From: Niebla homalea
Taxonomy: Eukaryota; Ascomycota; Lecanoromycetes; Lecanorales; Ramalinaceae
Assembly (NCBI GenBank): GCA_019925105.1
Contig: JAHGAU010000037.1
Coordinates: forward strand, 310,001-374,000
Direction: 5' to 3'
Length of the DNA: 64,000 nt
A program made the translations under genes and the position numbers. Below, one piece after another: positions 1 through 12,008 of this stretch (the first letter of the stretch is position 1; each line of letters opens with the position of its first letter). The notes below the pieces were generated by a model. That model had not been told where the DNA came from, searched no databases, and saw only the letters and a list, made by a program, of their open reading frames with translations.

Positions 1-620
1 GGAACTCCAGCGATATTTTAAGGATATTATAATTTAAGGTTAAATTTATTATTTAACGTCGTTTATAAGCGCCTTAATCCTTTTTATATTTAAGAAAAAT
101 AATAACCTTTATCTTTATATTAATTACCGTAAGTTAAATACGGTTATAATTAAAAATCGATATTTATTATTTTTAATTATTGAGATCCTTAACCGGTTAA
201 ATAGCTTTAAATAATTTATTAAGTTAAAACCTTAAGGATACCTATTACCGGCTACGGATTAAGTCCGGCGATAAGTGGAAAACGGCGTTCTATATACGTT
301 ATAATTACTTTAAGTATCTTATTATATTATTTAAGTTAATTAACGCCCCGGCGATTTTTAAGCTTATATTAATTATACTTTTATTAACCTTATTAATATA
401 ACTTATATAGTTTATTTAAACGATATTTTAATATTTAATAAGAATCCGGCGGATTATTAACGTTATATTTAATAAGTTTTTAAGCGACTTTATTAATTTT
501 AACTTTATATTAACCTTAAAAAGTACTAGTTTAATATTATTTAAATAAAGTTCCTAGGGTTTATCGTTTTTATTAAAAGGATTTAAATAAACCAAAAGCG
601 TATCCAAATTATTAAGGACT
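1..620 (+). pseudogene. Ty3/gypsy reverse transcriptase remnant
   Basis: The RT would copy the element's RNA into DNA. Around 115-170 the frame reads NYRKLNTVIIKNRY, close to the usual DYRKLN..T.KNRYPLP of gypsy RT. After a frame change, 230-370 reads LKDTYYRLRIKSGDKWKTAF and then a degraded [22 protein letters not shown] block, of which INAPAIF survives. Near 395-425 VYLNDILIF corresponds to VYLDDILIF, with the first catalytic Asp changed to Asn as RIP would do. Stops and frame shifts make it non-functional. The N-terminal part lies outside the window. Confidence 0.9.
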
Positions 621-639
621 AACTTACCCTGAAAACTTA

Positions 640-1330
640 CCAGGAAGTATAGGTCTTTTTAAGCTTTATAAATTTTTATCGTTATTTTATTTATAAATAT
701 TTAAGGATAATTAAGCCTTTAATTAATCTACTTAAGGGCAATAAGAAAAGGAAAAAGGTTAACCCGTTAAAGTAGAATAATACGGTTAATATAACGTTCC
801 GCCGGTTCCGCGAGATATTTACCAGCACGTTATTATTCCGTTATTTTAATTTAAAATAAAAAGTATAAGTAAAGACCCATATATTTAACTTTATTATCGT
901 AAATATCTTATCTTAATAATTTAAGGAAGGTTATTAATACTTAATTATATATTAATCCAGAAAAATAGCTTTTACCGAATAGAACTATAAGACGTATAAT
1001 TAAAAGCTCCTTATTATTATTATAGCGTTTAAGTAATAACGGTATTATTTAAAAAAAGAGTTTTAAAGCTATTTAAATATAAATAGATTATAATAATCTT
1101 TAAAAATTTATAAAGTAGCTGGCGTTAAGTTTATATTAAGTTAAATAAGCCTTAAAACTTATTAATTATAACTTTAAAGTATTTTATTATTAAAATAAAA
1201 TAAACCTTATTAATCCTTTATTAAAACGTTTAAATTATAAAGGTATCTTATTTTTTAATATTATTTTATTATTTACCTTATAGAATAAGTTTATACTTTA
1301 ATCCGATAAATCGGCGGAGCGTTAACGGAC
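640..1330 (+). pseudogene. Ty3/gypsy RNase H remnant
   Basis: This segment follows RT without a gap and would have degraded the RNA strand of the RNA-DNA hybrid. At about 790-850 it reads ITFRRFREIFTSTLLFRYF, matching the AF..LK.AFT.APLLRHFD block that precedes RNase H in gypsy pol. Downstream, traces of the P.ERNYE..D.ELLAI..AF..WRHYL block are visible near 970-1060 (TE*NYKTYN*KLL, AFK**RYYLK). Stops are frequent, and no catalytic triad can be confirmed because the acidic codons are mostly altered. The call rests on order and on these two blocks. Confidence 0.75.
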
Positions 1331-1559
1331 GGTAATTATTAATTATTAATTACTATTTACTTTAAAAAATATTTAGGTTATTATTCCGCGAAAAAAGATT
1401 TAATAGTTATTTAAAAAGCCTTATAAGGAATCTAAACCGATTAAATTACTTATTAAGGATTTATAGGTTAACAACATATTTATATATAAAATTAAAAACG
1501 ATAATATAACGTTAACGTATTCTTATTAAAGTTATAATAATATTTAAAAACTTAATCTT

Positions 1560-2300
1560 AATAACTTTATTATTTATAAAAGCCATATATACGTCCCCCG
1601 GGATAAAGCGGTTAAAGAAAAGCTGATTAATAAGTATTATAATAACTTATTAACGGGTTACTTTGGAGCCGAAAAAACTTATAAACTTTTAATCCGTAAA
1701 TATTATTAAAATAACTTAAAGGCTTAAGTTAATAATTATATTAAAACGTATAATACTTATTAAAAGATTAAAATACTACGTTACCGCTTTTACGGCGAGT
1801 TTATTTTATTCCCTTAACCGGCCGTACCTTAAAAAGAACTTAATATAAATTTTATTATCGGTTTACTTATAAGTAAAGTTAAAGGTAACGTTTATAATTC
1901 GCTTTTAATAATTATAAATAAATATATAAAAATATATAAATACCTCCCCGTTATAAAATAAATCAATATTATTACGTTAACGGACCTTTTCTTTAAAGAA
2001 ATCATATTACGTTATAGTATACCGGTTAAAATTATAATTAATTGGGGGTCTTTATTCATTAATAAATTCTGGGGCTTAATATATTATTACGTAAAGATAA
2101 AGCATAAATTAAATACCGCTTTTTACCCGTAAACGGATAATTAAATAAAGCGTTAAAATTAAAACTTTAAATAATATTTAAGGATTTCTATTAATTCTGA
2201 GTAAATAAATTAAGTAAAATTATTCTTTTTAATTAAATCTACTTAAATAAACTTAAGATATTTAACTTTAAGCTATAATCCCTTTATAACGATATATAAT
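1560..2300 (+). pseudogene. Ty3/gypsy integrase remnant (HHCC and DDE core)
   Basis: This is the enzyme that would join cDNA to the genome. At 1640-1720 the frame reads LLTGYFGAEKTYKLLIRKYY, the zinc-binding region with HFG changed to YFG. At 1728-1775 YIKTYNTY*KIK stands for the C..C pair, with Cys replaced by Tyr. The core then follows: INFIIGLPISKVKGNVYNS near 1835-1900, IINWGSLFINKFWG near 2030-2072 (usually SDRGS.F.S.FW, so the second Asp is lost), and YP*TDN*IKR near 2120-2155 for HPQTDGQTER, which carries the catalytic Glu. The pattern is unmistakable, and the protein is dead. Confidence 0.9.
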
Positions 2301-2439
2301 TATAATCCAGATATTTATTTTAAACTTAAAAATAAACCTATAAAAAAAGATATTTATAGTAAAAGATAAAATTAAAATATTATATAAAATACAATTATTA
2401 TTAACGGACCGATAGCGCTATATTATTAAATCGACTTAA

Positions 2440-2900
2440 AAAACGTATAATAAGAAATATAAATTAAAGTTATATAACGTTAACGATTTAATAATATTAA
2501 ATATTAAAAACCTTAAATTAAAGTAATTAAGTAAAAAGCTTACGCCCTGATTTATAAAACCTTTTAGAATTAATAATAAAATTAGAACGTAAATATACCG
2601 CTTATTCCTCCTTATTATTTATTAAATTTACTTTATTATTTATATTTCTCTTTTAAAGCCTTATTATATTTATATTGGTAATTAAACGGCGGAGATTATA
2701 ATATAAGTATTTAAATTAATTAATAATAAAAAAGAATAAATAATTAAAGAAATTTTTAATAAAATTAAAAGTAAAAAAAATATTTAATATTAAATTAAAT
2801 AGGTTAATTAAAGCCCTAAATACAATTAATAAATGCCGGAGGCGGACTTAAAGTATTTTTAAGAATTATAGGAATAATATAATAAAATAATACGGAGTAA
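2440..2900 (+). pseudogene. Integrase C-terminus and chromodomain remnant
   Basis: The region at 2500-2690 reads NLKLK*LSKKLTP*FIKPF, matching the KLRPKFIGPF GPY/F motif, followed by YRL.LL..Y.I...F..SLLKPYY. From about 2740 to 2880 the frame reads EIFNKIKSKKNI and then traces of YL.KW.G..PEYN.W.PEADL, ending KYF*ELQE. That is a chromodomain of the type that targets chromoviruses to heterochromatin by binding modified histone H3. Two aromatic positions are altered by mutation. This is the 3' end of pol; no further coding is visible before the presumed LTR. Confidence 0.85.
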
Positions 2901-3560
2901 AAAAAAATATAAATAAGGTTATAGCGCCGCGATAACGGAGGTTATATATATAGTTAATAGCTATATATATAATTAATATTATAATTACTTAACTTTTATA
3001 TATTATCCTTCCGTAAGATTATTAGAGTTTAAGCTTTAATTAATAACTTTACTTATTACGGGTATTACGTACGCGGATAAACCGGCGTTACGGAAATAAT
3101 TATTTTTATTATAATATTATAATTAATAAAAGTAACTTTAATAATAACCGCAATAATATTAAAAACGAAAAAGCGTAAGCACTAAATTATAAGCGCTTAA
3201 TACACTATTAAGTTAAAAATATTAAGTAAATAAAGTTATTAAAATAATAAGAGATCGATAAGTATATTTATTAAAATTACGTTAACGTTTTAAAAACTTT
3301 AATAATATTATCCGTTATATTACTTTTAGTAATATATAAATTATAAGCGCTTAACGCTTAACGTTATTAACTTTAACGTTTAACGTTAAACTTTAATAAT
3401 ATTAACGTATAAAAATAAAAGAATAATCTTCAACTTTACGTTAACGCGGGCCCTTTCCCCCTATAAATAGGTTAATAAGGTTCAGGATAAATATAAGGGT
3501 ATCGTATTTTCTTTATCTTTCTCCTTTTTTTTTTTTTCTCCGTTTTCTTTTCTGCCTTAA
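2901..3560 (+). promoter_or_regulatory. Non-coding 3' end of gypsy element with possible LTR promoter
   Basis: No coding is visible here. A TATA-like box CTATAAATAG lies at 3461-3470 behind a GC-rich stretch (3445-3460) and is followed by a pyrimidine-rich run (about 3508-3555). That layout fits the U3/R/U5 part of an LTR. The segment directly follows the chromodomain, where the 3' LTR is expected. The other LTR is outside the window, so the ends and the identity cannot be proved. Confidence 0.35.
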
Positions 3561-4834
3561 TTAAAGGCCTTTTTTTAACGTTATTTATTAAAAAGGCTCC
3601 TTAACTTAATTCTAAAATATTATTTTTAAAAGTTAAGGTTAACTCCTTTAATAGCGCCGCTAAAGAAGATATAATCTTTTTTCTCTCTTTTTTAAATAGG
3701 CTGAAGCCCGTATCTTCTTCCTTCTTTTTATTTCTTAGGTTACCGGATATTATAAGCTTAAGGTCCTATTTCTTTACCCCGGATATAAAGTTAAAAAATA
3801 AAAAATAACTCCTTAATAGAATCGATTCTTATAAAGGGCTTAAACCCCCCGTATTAAGTTAATTTAATTGTTAAAGTTAATATTATCGTTTTATTATTAT
3901 ATTATAATTTATTTATTTACTTTTTAAGCCGGATAATTTTTTTTTTTACCGCCTTAACGCGGATAGTAAACGCCTCTTTCTTAATTTAAAGGACCGATAT
4001 TTCCTTTTTAACTTTTAAGGTAATTTAATAAAGTATATATTCTACTTAATTAATAATAATTAACGTTTAACCAGTATTTAACCGGAAAACTTTAAAATCC
4101 CAAAGGATTTTACTACGTTTCTATACGTATCGGGCTTACGCTTTAATAAACTACGTATTAATCGAAGGATATTTACGTATTTATTAAGTTACCCGGGGCT
4201 ATAGTTAATCCGGGAACTATATATATATTAGAATAACGGCGGTTTAATAACGTTAAAATACTTACGGGGAAATAACGGAAAAAGTATTGCTTATAACGAT
4301 ACCATAAATAAAGTAACGGGTTACGTATATAATATAGCTTACCCTATAAAAAGCAAATAAAATAAGGCGTTATTATACTTATTATTAATATTATATTTAC
4401 GTTTACGTTAATAACGCGTTAACGTAAATTACGTTATTTAAAATCGATTAACTTATATATAATATTAATAAATAAAATAAGCAGACTATTAACGTAAATA
4501 AAACGTTTATATAGCGTTAATATTACTTATTATAATAATAATATAGATAACGAGGGTATATAGCTATATACGTATTAACCTATAAATATTCACATAAACC
4601 CTTAATATATTATACTTATAAAAGTGATTAAGACTATTAAGGAAAAAAGAGAAAAAGTTTAAAATAGAATAAAAGCCTTATTATAATTACGTGCCGTTTT
4701 TATAATAATACTTACCTTTATTATAGCGTAGTAAATTAATAGTAAAGCCCTAGGTAACCACCAATTAATACCGTAAAGATTCTTTTCTTATTTACCTTTT
4801 CCTATTAAGTTTTATAAAAAGGTTTTCAATAAGC
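3561..4834. other. RIP-degraded stretch, not identified
   Basis: This stretch is AT-rich with abundant CG and scarce CA/TG, like its neighbours. On the - strand from about 4110 down to 3560 a frame has unusually few stops and a Lys/Glu-rich composition (for example EAFTIRVKAVKKKIIRL). That could be a gag or another structural protein, but I see no zinc knuckle or other diagnostic motif. The rest, 4120-4834, gives nothing recognisable. Treat it as unassigned repeat. Confidence 0.4.
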
Positions 4835-4970
4835 TTTATAAGTCGCGCCAGCTATTCGCTAGCGTAAGGTGCCCCTATCATATTACCATTGGACAAACAC
4901 TACTGCACTCGCGTGTACACTTAAGGACTCTTTTCCCTTTACCCTTTTCCCACTGGGTTTGGTGATGGGT
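4835..4970. other. Unmutated island, possibly unique sequence
   Basis: About 135 bp with normal CA and TG content, in contrast with everything around it. It contains no ORF of note and has a pyrimidine-rich run (about 4929-4951). It lies directly left of the candidate LTR at 4971. Since RIP hits repeats, this may be single-copy DNA between two elements, or the unmutated edge of one. Confidence 0.5.
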
Positions 4971-5303
4971 TGTTAGCAGCTAGCGCCATCTCTGCGCCGG
5001 CGCCATAGTGGTGCGCCATATTGCTGCGCCAAGGTAGGCCGTTAGGCCTTGGTAAAAGGCCTTGGTAACGGCCTTGGTATACGTTATTTATAAGCCGTAG
5101 CTTAATAGGCGTAAAGCGGGGTAATTATTACCTTTACCTTAAGTAAAGGTTACATCTTAATTCTTTTTAAGTTCTTTAAGAATTAATCTTATTATTAATT
5201 TACTTATTAAAGTAATATTTAAGTATCCAGGCCGTAACGTTACGTCTTCTACACCCACCTTTACTAGTCCCGCCGGCGTGCCGCCAGCGGAGTCAGTCTA
5301 ACA
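4971..5303. mobile_element. Candidate solo LTR, 333 bp
   Basis: The segment begins TGTTAGCAGC and ends GTCTAACA, giving perfect 6-bp inverted ends (TGTTAG/CTAACA) of LTR type. Its two outer parts (4971-5060 and 5228-5303) are unmutated and its middle is RIP-altered, the same edge pattern seen at the proven LTRs at 39770-39915 and 46566-46711. Inside are five or six GCGCC(A) repeats (4982-5031) and three copies of GGCCTTGGTA (5045-5080). I find no matching 5-bp flanking duplication, and no second copy exists in the window, so this remains a candidate. Confidence 0.35.
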
Positions 5304-6060
5304 ATTTACGTCCTAGAAAAGCTTTAATAATATTTCCTTACGTTTTTTACTTATAGTTATTATTAAGGGTATTATAGATACTTAAGTATTTAATCTTCTT
5401 TATTAGATTTAAGTAAAAGCTTCCTTACGTTTATTATTTATATTTATATATATTACCGTTTTCCGAATTTAGAATAAGTTAAATTAATATAATAATTATT
5501 ATAAATTAATTTTATCTATATAAATATTTTAAAAATACTTATATTCTTATTTATTATTTTTTTAACTTTAAGTTAATAATTTTATTAATATTTAATATTA
5601 TTATTTTAAAGATTCACCTTAAAGTAAATTAAAAAGGCCTTCAATAAAAACTGGATAATATATATTAAATATAATAAACATTCTGCCTTATACCGCGTTA
5701 AAGTTTACTTTAATACCGATATTTCTTTCTTAATAACGTTTATAAAAGTTCTTTATCATAAGTTAACTTCTTAACGTAATATAGTTATTATAATATTATT
5801 ATTATTTATATTATTAATTATAACGGTTATAATACGATTTTTTAAGTTATACTTTATAATTACTTTACTTATAACGGACGTAACTTAATTATTATTAAAA
5901 ATACCTTTAATATACTTAAAGCCGATTAAAGTATTATAATAATCTTAATTAAAGTTAATTTAATAAACTATAATCCTTATATATAATTATTTATTATTAA
6001 TAAGTTAATAATTTATTATTAATAAAACCTTAATTTTATTATCCGGGAGATTTTTAAGTA
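5304..6060. repeat. AT-rich stretch, probable continuation of left transposon arm
   Basis: This stretch is RIP-degraded and contains no recognisable frame. It adjoins the left arm. The right arm is cut by the window end at the point equivalent to 6061, so whether this stretch belongs to the same transposon cannot be tested here. Confidence 0.3.
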
Positions 6061-7899
6061 AATTAAACTTAATCTTTTTTAAGCGTTTTATAATATAATT
6101 CTTTATAATTATTACGGATAATATTAATATATTAAAGTTAAAATAATAAAATAAATAATAAGTTTTATTATTATTTATAATAATAAAAAGTAAGTTTATT
6201 TTGATTGATTGATTGATTGATTTATACTATGGGTCTAGCTAAGTTAATTCCGGCGTTCCTTAATACGCGGCTTCTTAACCTTATTAATAACCGTAAAAAC
6301 CTGATACTTATAACGTTAAAGCAAAAACCAGCGTTTATTAAGCCTTTACCCTTTATCCCTTAAGGTAAAGGATATTAACGGCCGTTTAAAAAGTAATAAT
6401 TTATTTATATACTTCTTATATTTTAATTTCCCTAAGAAAATCCGTAATATTATAACTATATCCTTATAAAAGCTATCCTTAAACTTATTGCTCTTCCGCT
6501 TTTTTATATATTTATATTATTTTAATTTTATATAATACCTTTAATATTTTTATTAATATTTACGCATTTAATATATACCCCTTTTATATTATTATTGCCG
6601 TTAATTCTTTTAAAGACTTTTAATAAGCGTTTATTATTATATCCTTACGGCTATAAAAGATGCTTTCCAGTTCATATAATTAATATAACCGGTTTCCGTT
6701 CCTTTTTTTTTTTTTTTTAATTAATAATAAACCTTTTCCGTAAGGTTTTTAATAACTTTATTTATTTTTAGAATAAAATTAAACTATAATAATAATCCGG
6801 TAAATATTATAAATTTAACGGCTATCCGGATACCCCGCTTTATAAATAATATTTAACGGTAATTATAAATATTAACTTTTACGATAAGTCTTAATTTAAC
6901 TTCCGTAAATAAAAGATAAAAAATAAAGATATATATAATATCTTATTTCTTTTATCCGTATTTATATCCGGTATTTATTTAATCCCCGGTATATATAATA
7001 AATAAAAAGTAAATTAAATTATTTTTACCCGTTTGGAATTAAATCGTTAATATATTATTACCCTTTTTTATAATATTATAACGGCGGAGATATTTATTAA
7101 TAATCTTTTTATCGTTAAGAATTAAATAATAATAACCTTAAAGTATAAAGTCTTTATACCTCCGTTAACGCTTAATTTACTTTATCGTAATTTATAAAAT
7201 AATTATTATAGCTTTTACTCTTTAAATCCCTTTAGTTTCGGTTTTTTTTACGTTTAATAAGAATTCGTATCCGTTTAGGTTAACTTCCGGGATATTAATA
7301 AAGTTAATTTCCTTCTTAATTTATTTTTATTTTATTTTAATAAAAAAAAAATAAATATCTTTAATCTATTCCCTTTAACTTTAAGCTTATTAAGATTTTA
7401 GCGGATCTACCCGTTTCTTATTATTGTAATTAAATATATATATTTCTTTAACCTTATTTAAGCGATTATTTAATTTAATAAGATTTTAATTAACGATATA
7501 AAGACTTTAAACTTTAATACCGGGATAAAAGTTACTTTATAGGTATTATTACTTACTTTTAAATATTAATTCTGGACTTTTTATAATATTTAAATAAGCT
7601 TTTTTTTATATCTCGGAGTATCCTTAAATATATATTAAATAACTATAACGTATATTATAGTTAACTTTACTATAGCCTAATAAATAGTTTAAGCCTTTTA
7701 TAATATAGCTTTTTATATTAATATAATAAAATAAGTAAGGTTTTTTTTTTTTTTATAAAGTTATTTTCTTTTAAACCTTTTTTATATAATCTTTTTAATT
7801 AAGCTTTTTATTTACTTAAAGGTTAAGGACTTTAATATTGATATTTAACTTTATTATAACTTTACTTAAGTTTACTATAATTATTATATTATATAACTT

Positions 7900-8960
7900 T
7901 AAACTCTTAATTATATAAATAAATTTATACTTATATAACGCGAATTAAGCCTTATAAATTCTTATTTATTAAAGATAAACTTTATAAGCCTATTTTAATT
8001 TTAAATAATTTATACGTATAAAGGTATTATAGGTTAAAAGGTAAATATTATTAATAAAGTTTTTAATTTAAACTTTTTATTTTAACTTAACGAATACTTT
8101 AATTAATAAACCGTTAAAAAATAAGAATAATATAGGAAAAATAAATAATCTTTAAAGAATCCTTATTATAACGGACTTTATTAAGCTTATTTTTTATCTT
8201 AAGTTAATTAATATAATTTAATCGCTTAAAAAACTTTTTATTTATTTAATTAAAAAGGGTAATATCTTTTTTTTTTTTAAGTTATATAATAATTTTTAAT
8301 AGTTTATTTTATTAAAATTACCTATAATATTAAAAGAAAGAAAACTTATAATATATTTCTTCCCGTAATTTTATACTGTATATACGCCGTTAATTAATTT
8401 TTTAAGGGCTATTTTTATTGACCGATTTTTCCTTATTCCTATTTATTAATCGGGGAAAAGTCCGTAATTCTTTATATAATCATTAAGGGTCCTCGTTATT
8501 ACCGTTTTTAAAACCTTTTTTAATATATATAGGAATATAATAAATTTATAAGACTTTACCTTAAAATAATCCGGCTTAATAAACTTCTTAAGGATAATTA
8601 TCTTTATTTCTTTAAATTTATATAAATAATAACCGACGTTAAAATACATTTAAAAAAGGTAAATAAAAATCTTTTTAAACGGTAAAGCTATTATTATTAA
8701 GAATCTATTAAGAATTTTATTTAATTTTAAGGTTTTATCCTTCTTTAATTTATTAATCGCTTTAATTATTATATTTTATATTATTACTTTATTTATTAAT
8801 ATAGGGTTAAAGTACGTAACGCCGTTAATATCGTTTAAATTAACTTTTAATAAAAAGGGAAAAAATATTTTTTTAAGGGCCTCGATTTTACCGTTAAAGG
8901 TATTAATTAATATATTATTAAATTTTTTAAAGGACAAGAATTTAAGGATAAATTTTAATT
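7900..8960 (-). pseudogene. LINE-A ORF2: reverse transcriptase remnant
   Basis: This RT would carry out target-primed reverse transcription. The GIPQGSP-type block lies at about 8100-8165 and the F-V-D-D-type active site at about 8040-8062, both RIP-altered (the latter now reads F-I-N-N). A stretch of 67 codons at 8446-8649 is still open and is listed separately. Domain order relative to the endonuclease and the tail is as expected for a Tad1-like LINE. Confidence 0.8.
8446..8649 (-). pseudogene. Surviving open piece of LINE RT (67 codons)
   Basis: This is a true sense-strand fragment, not an antisense shadow. It reads YFNVGYYLYKFKEIKIIILK, then KKFIKPDYFKVKSYKFI and TVITRTLNDYIKNYGLFPD. These match the LINE RT pattern with A.I..LRKPGKPDYS..KSYRPI.LL...GK..E..IA.RL....E..GLLP. 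It is open only by chance, as RIP has removed Pro, Arg and Ala codons around it. It is not expected to be expressed as a protein. Confidence 0.85.
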
Positions 8961-9299
8961 TCTTACTTTATTTTTTATTATACTTTATTAACTTTTAAAT
9001 ATTACGAAATAAAACCGTTAAATTATATATTATAAATTAAAAGTATATTCATTTAACCTTTTTAATAATTTTCTTTTTTTCTTTTTAAGTAACTTTTAAT
9101 TAATTAAATATCTCTTAATTTTTATACTTAAAAGTTTACTTAATTAATTTTTTTATTTTTATAATTACGGTTATATATCCTTTATTTTAATAGGTTTTAA
9201 CTTTTTAAGAAAGTTTTATTATCGGGATAATCTTATTAATTATTTTATTTAATATTTTTATTATTTACTTTATAAAAAGGTTGATCCGGTCTTTATTAT

Positions 9300-10050
9300 T
9301 TAATTAAAAGAGGTTTATAAATTATATTATTATTTCCTCCGTTTTTATATAAATTTTTACTTTCTTAGCCGTTTTTTATATTTTCTTTACCGGTAATAAT
9401 AAAGTCATATTAATAATTTAATTTAAAGTTATCTATATCGGTATATAATTTAAATTATATTTTAAGTCTTTTTATAACTTATATATTACGATTATACCGG
9501 TAATCTTTTCCGTATTAAAGGTTAGATTAATTATTATTTTAAACTTATAATTCTTTTACGTAATAATCCCTTATAATATTAATAATAAAAAGTTAACTTA
9601 AATAATAATTATTAATAAGTTATTTAATTTAACGTAATTTATTATACGCCCTTTTTTATTCTATATATAATAATATAAGTTAAAGTCTTTAAGTAATATA
9701 TATTTATTTAAAGTAATTAAAACCTCCTTAAATAACGGTATTATAAAAAATCCTTCTTTATTAATTAACGGCGGATTATATACGTTATAAATATTAAGGT
9801 CGCCTTTTAAGTTCCCTTTTTTTATAATATAAAATATATAAAGGTTTCTATTATAATAAGTAATATCTTAATTATTTACGTTAAGCTATTTATTTATAAA
9901 GAAATATATTTTAATTATTTTATCCCCCTTAAAAATTAAGTAAAACCTTTCCCCCGGGTTAATAAATAAATATATATATAAGCTATATAATAATTTTTAT
10001 ATTATTATAATATTAACGTTTTTAACTTCTTTAAACTTAAATATTAATAT
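9300..10050 (-). pseudogene. LINE-A ORF2: endonuclease domain remnant
   Basis: This is the apurinic-type (EEP) endonuclease that would nick the target. The family motif GDFN appears as KDFN at about 9683-9705. Other copies of the family also show T-IDLTF-like and SDHIPI-like blocks downstream (best in LINE-M and LINE-Q). The frame contains many stops. The assignment rests mainly on alignment by eye to the clearer copies in this window. Confidence 0.65.
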
Positions 10051-10699
10051 TATTACTTTAATTCTTTTATTACGGACGTTATATTATATTATTCTTAAAA
10101 ACGTTAATATATTATATATTAATTTTTATAAAGGCTCCCTTTTTTATATCCGTTTAAGTTATAGACTTTTTATTAAAGTTAAGCGTTTTTTATTTTAATA
10201 CCTTTTTAATTATTATTAAAGATATAAAACGGCCGGCTTTTAAAGTTAAGATTATAAAAAGCTTTTTCTTCTTTATTATTATTTACCTTTTATTATTTAA
10301 TTAATTAAGTATACGTTTTAAGGCTATTTTTAATTAATTTATTAAATTAATCTTATATACGTTATACCGTTGGATTTTTATAGTTATCCGGGTCTTTTTA
10401 TATTTAATCTTTTTAGCTTTTATTATATATTTAAAATTTTATATTAAGTATCCCTCCTTATTATATATAACGTATTTAAGTATATCCTTTATAAGCTTTT
10501 TAATTATTAACTTTATATATTTATAAAAATTATAGCTTTTAACGTAAACCGTATATTTTATAATATTAAAATATTTTATAATAATATATTTATAGCTTTA
10601 ATACTTAAAATACTAATAAATATTAATTATTTTATTTTATAATTAAGTTATTTTAAAAGATCCCTTTTTAATAATTTTTTTATTTAAGACGTCGTTATA

Positions 10700-12000
10700 T
10701 ATCTTTATTAACGTTACGCTTAATATAACGGTAAAGTATTTCTTTATACGTTTTAAAGAATTAAGTTTTTTTATTATTAACAGAAGCCTATAATTAATAA
10801 TCTTAAGCTTTAAATAAAAAACTATATTCTTTTTTTTTTATATTCCTTAATATAATTTTTCTCTTAACTTCCTTAAAACATAAAAAGTATATTTTATCCA
10901 TTATAATAGTAAATAATTACCTTAAAACCTTAATTAACTTATACTTTCTTTTATTAACTTAAGCCTTAAACCTTTTTAAGCTTTCCTTTACCTTTAAAAA
11001 CGTTATATTAAAAAAAAATAAAATTTTATAACTTATATACCGTAATAATCTATTCTATTAATAATTCCGTTATTATTTTAAAAGCCTTTATTAATTATAA
11101 CGGATTTACTTTTACCGCCGTATTCCTTTTTTTATTATTAAATAAACAGACCGTTATTATCCTCGCCTTCCTTAATACGGCCGTTTTCTCCTCCGTTATC
11201 CCCTTATTTTCTACCGTGGGTACCCTTTTTATTATCTTTATTACCTAGCTTTTTCTTATTTAAGGTACCGCCGCCTTTATACTTTCGCTTTATATACTTA
11301 ACCTTAAACCACTATTTTTACTTTTTATTAACGTCTTCGTTACCGCCCTTTAAAAGCTTTATAGCCGTTTTATTTTCCTTAGTTTTACCCCTGTTTTTAC
11401 GTAAAAGTCCCTTACGCCTTTTAGCTTAATCCGTAGTATCGGCTAGGTTTTTAACGTAATATCCTTTTATTTCATTATAAGGAATCCTTTTAAGGTTTTT
11501 ATTGTTTTTTTTACCGCTTTTTTACCCTTATTTACCGGGCGACGTACCGTTTCTGCCTTTTATTTTTAATCCTTTAAGGTTTTATTTTCCTTATTAACTT
11601 TATTTCCCCTTTATATACCCTTAATAATACTTTTACCGCGGTTTTTTTACCTTTTCCTTTTATTTATACTTTTCGCCGTTAATATTATACCGGCCTTTTT
11701 ACCCCCCTATTTACTTATTACCTCCGTATTATTATTACGCGTTTTATACGTTTTAATATACGTATTTTATTAACCTTAATTTCTTTACTTATTTTAAGTA
11801 TTATCCAGCTTATTATTATTATATTACCCGTACGCGTTATTGCCGTTTCTATTAATATAGGTTATTTACCCGTTTATTACTTTATTCTTAACCATTACGC
11901 CACTTCCACTTATCGCATTTAATATACTTTTCTTATTATTACTAAAGCTATACGTATACGCATCGTTTTGGACCTCTGGGGTCCCTTTGTTCGTCGCCAT
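10700..12000 (-). pseudogene. LINE-A ORF1 (gag-like) remnant
   Basis: ORF1 encodes the RNA-binding protein of the LINE. The start ATG (complement of 11998-12000) is followed by the same N-terminus as in the intact fragment at 35478 (MATN.GTPEVQN.A), and the first about 60 bp are almost unmutated. Farther in, the frame is broken by RIP stops. The 3' limit is approximate and set by the start of readable endonuclease. The function is inferred from the position upstream of ORF2, as in Tad1-type elements; no nucleic-acid-binding motif can be confirmed in this copy. Confidence 0.6.
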
Positions 12001-12008
12001 CCCCATCC

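Larger units (their letters stand above)
1..2900 (+). mobile_element. Ty3/gypsy chromovirus, 3' part of pol, RIP-degraded, cut by window start
   Basis: This is a retrotransposon remnant whose pol polyprotein reads through on the + strand in the order RT, RNase H, integrase, chromodomain. That order is diagnostic of Ty3/gypsy chromoviruses. All frames carry many stops and several frame changes, and almost every difference from a normal gypsy protein can be explained by C to T or G to A. The 5' LTR, gag, protease and the start of RT lie left of the window. The 3' boundary is uncertain: pol ends near 2900 and an LTR should follow. It is clearly dead. A second, different gypsy family occurs at 39770-46711. 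Family assignment is confident; the exact ends are not. Confidence 0.9.

Noticed and set aside
4929..4951. Polypyrimidine run as a polypurine tract of an LTR element
   Set aside because: It lies outside the candidate LTR on the wrong side for either orientation.
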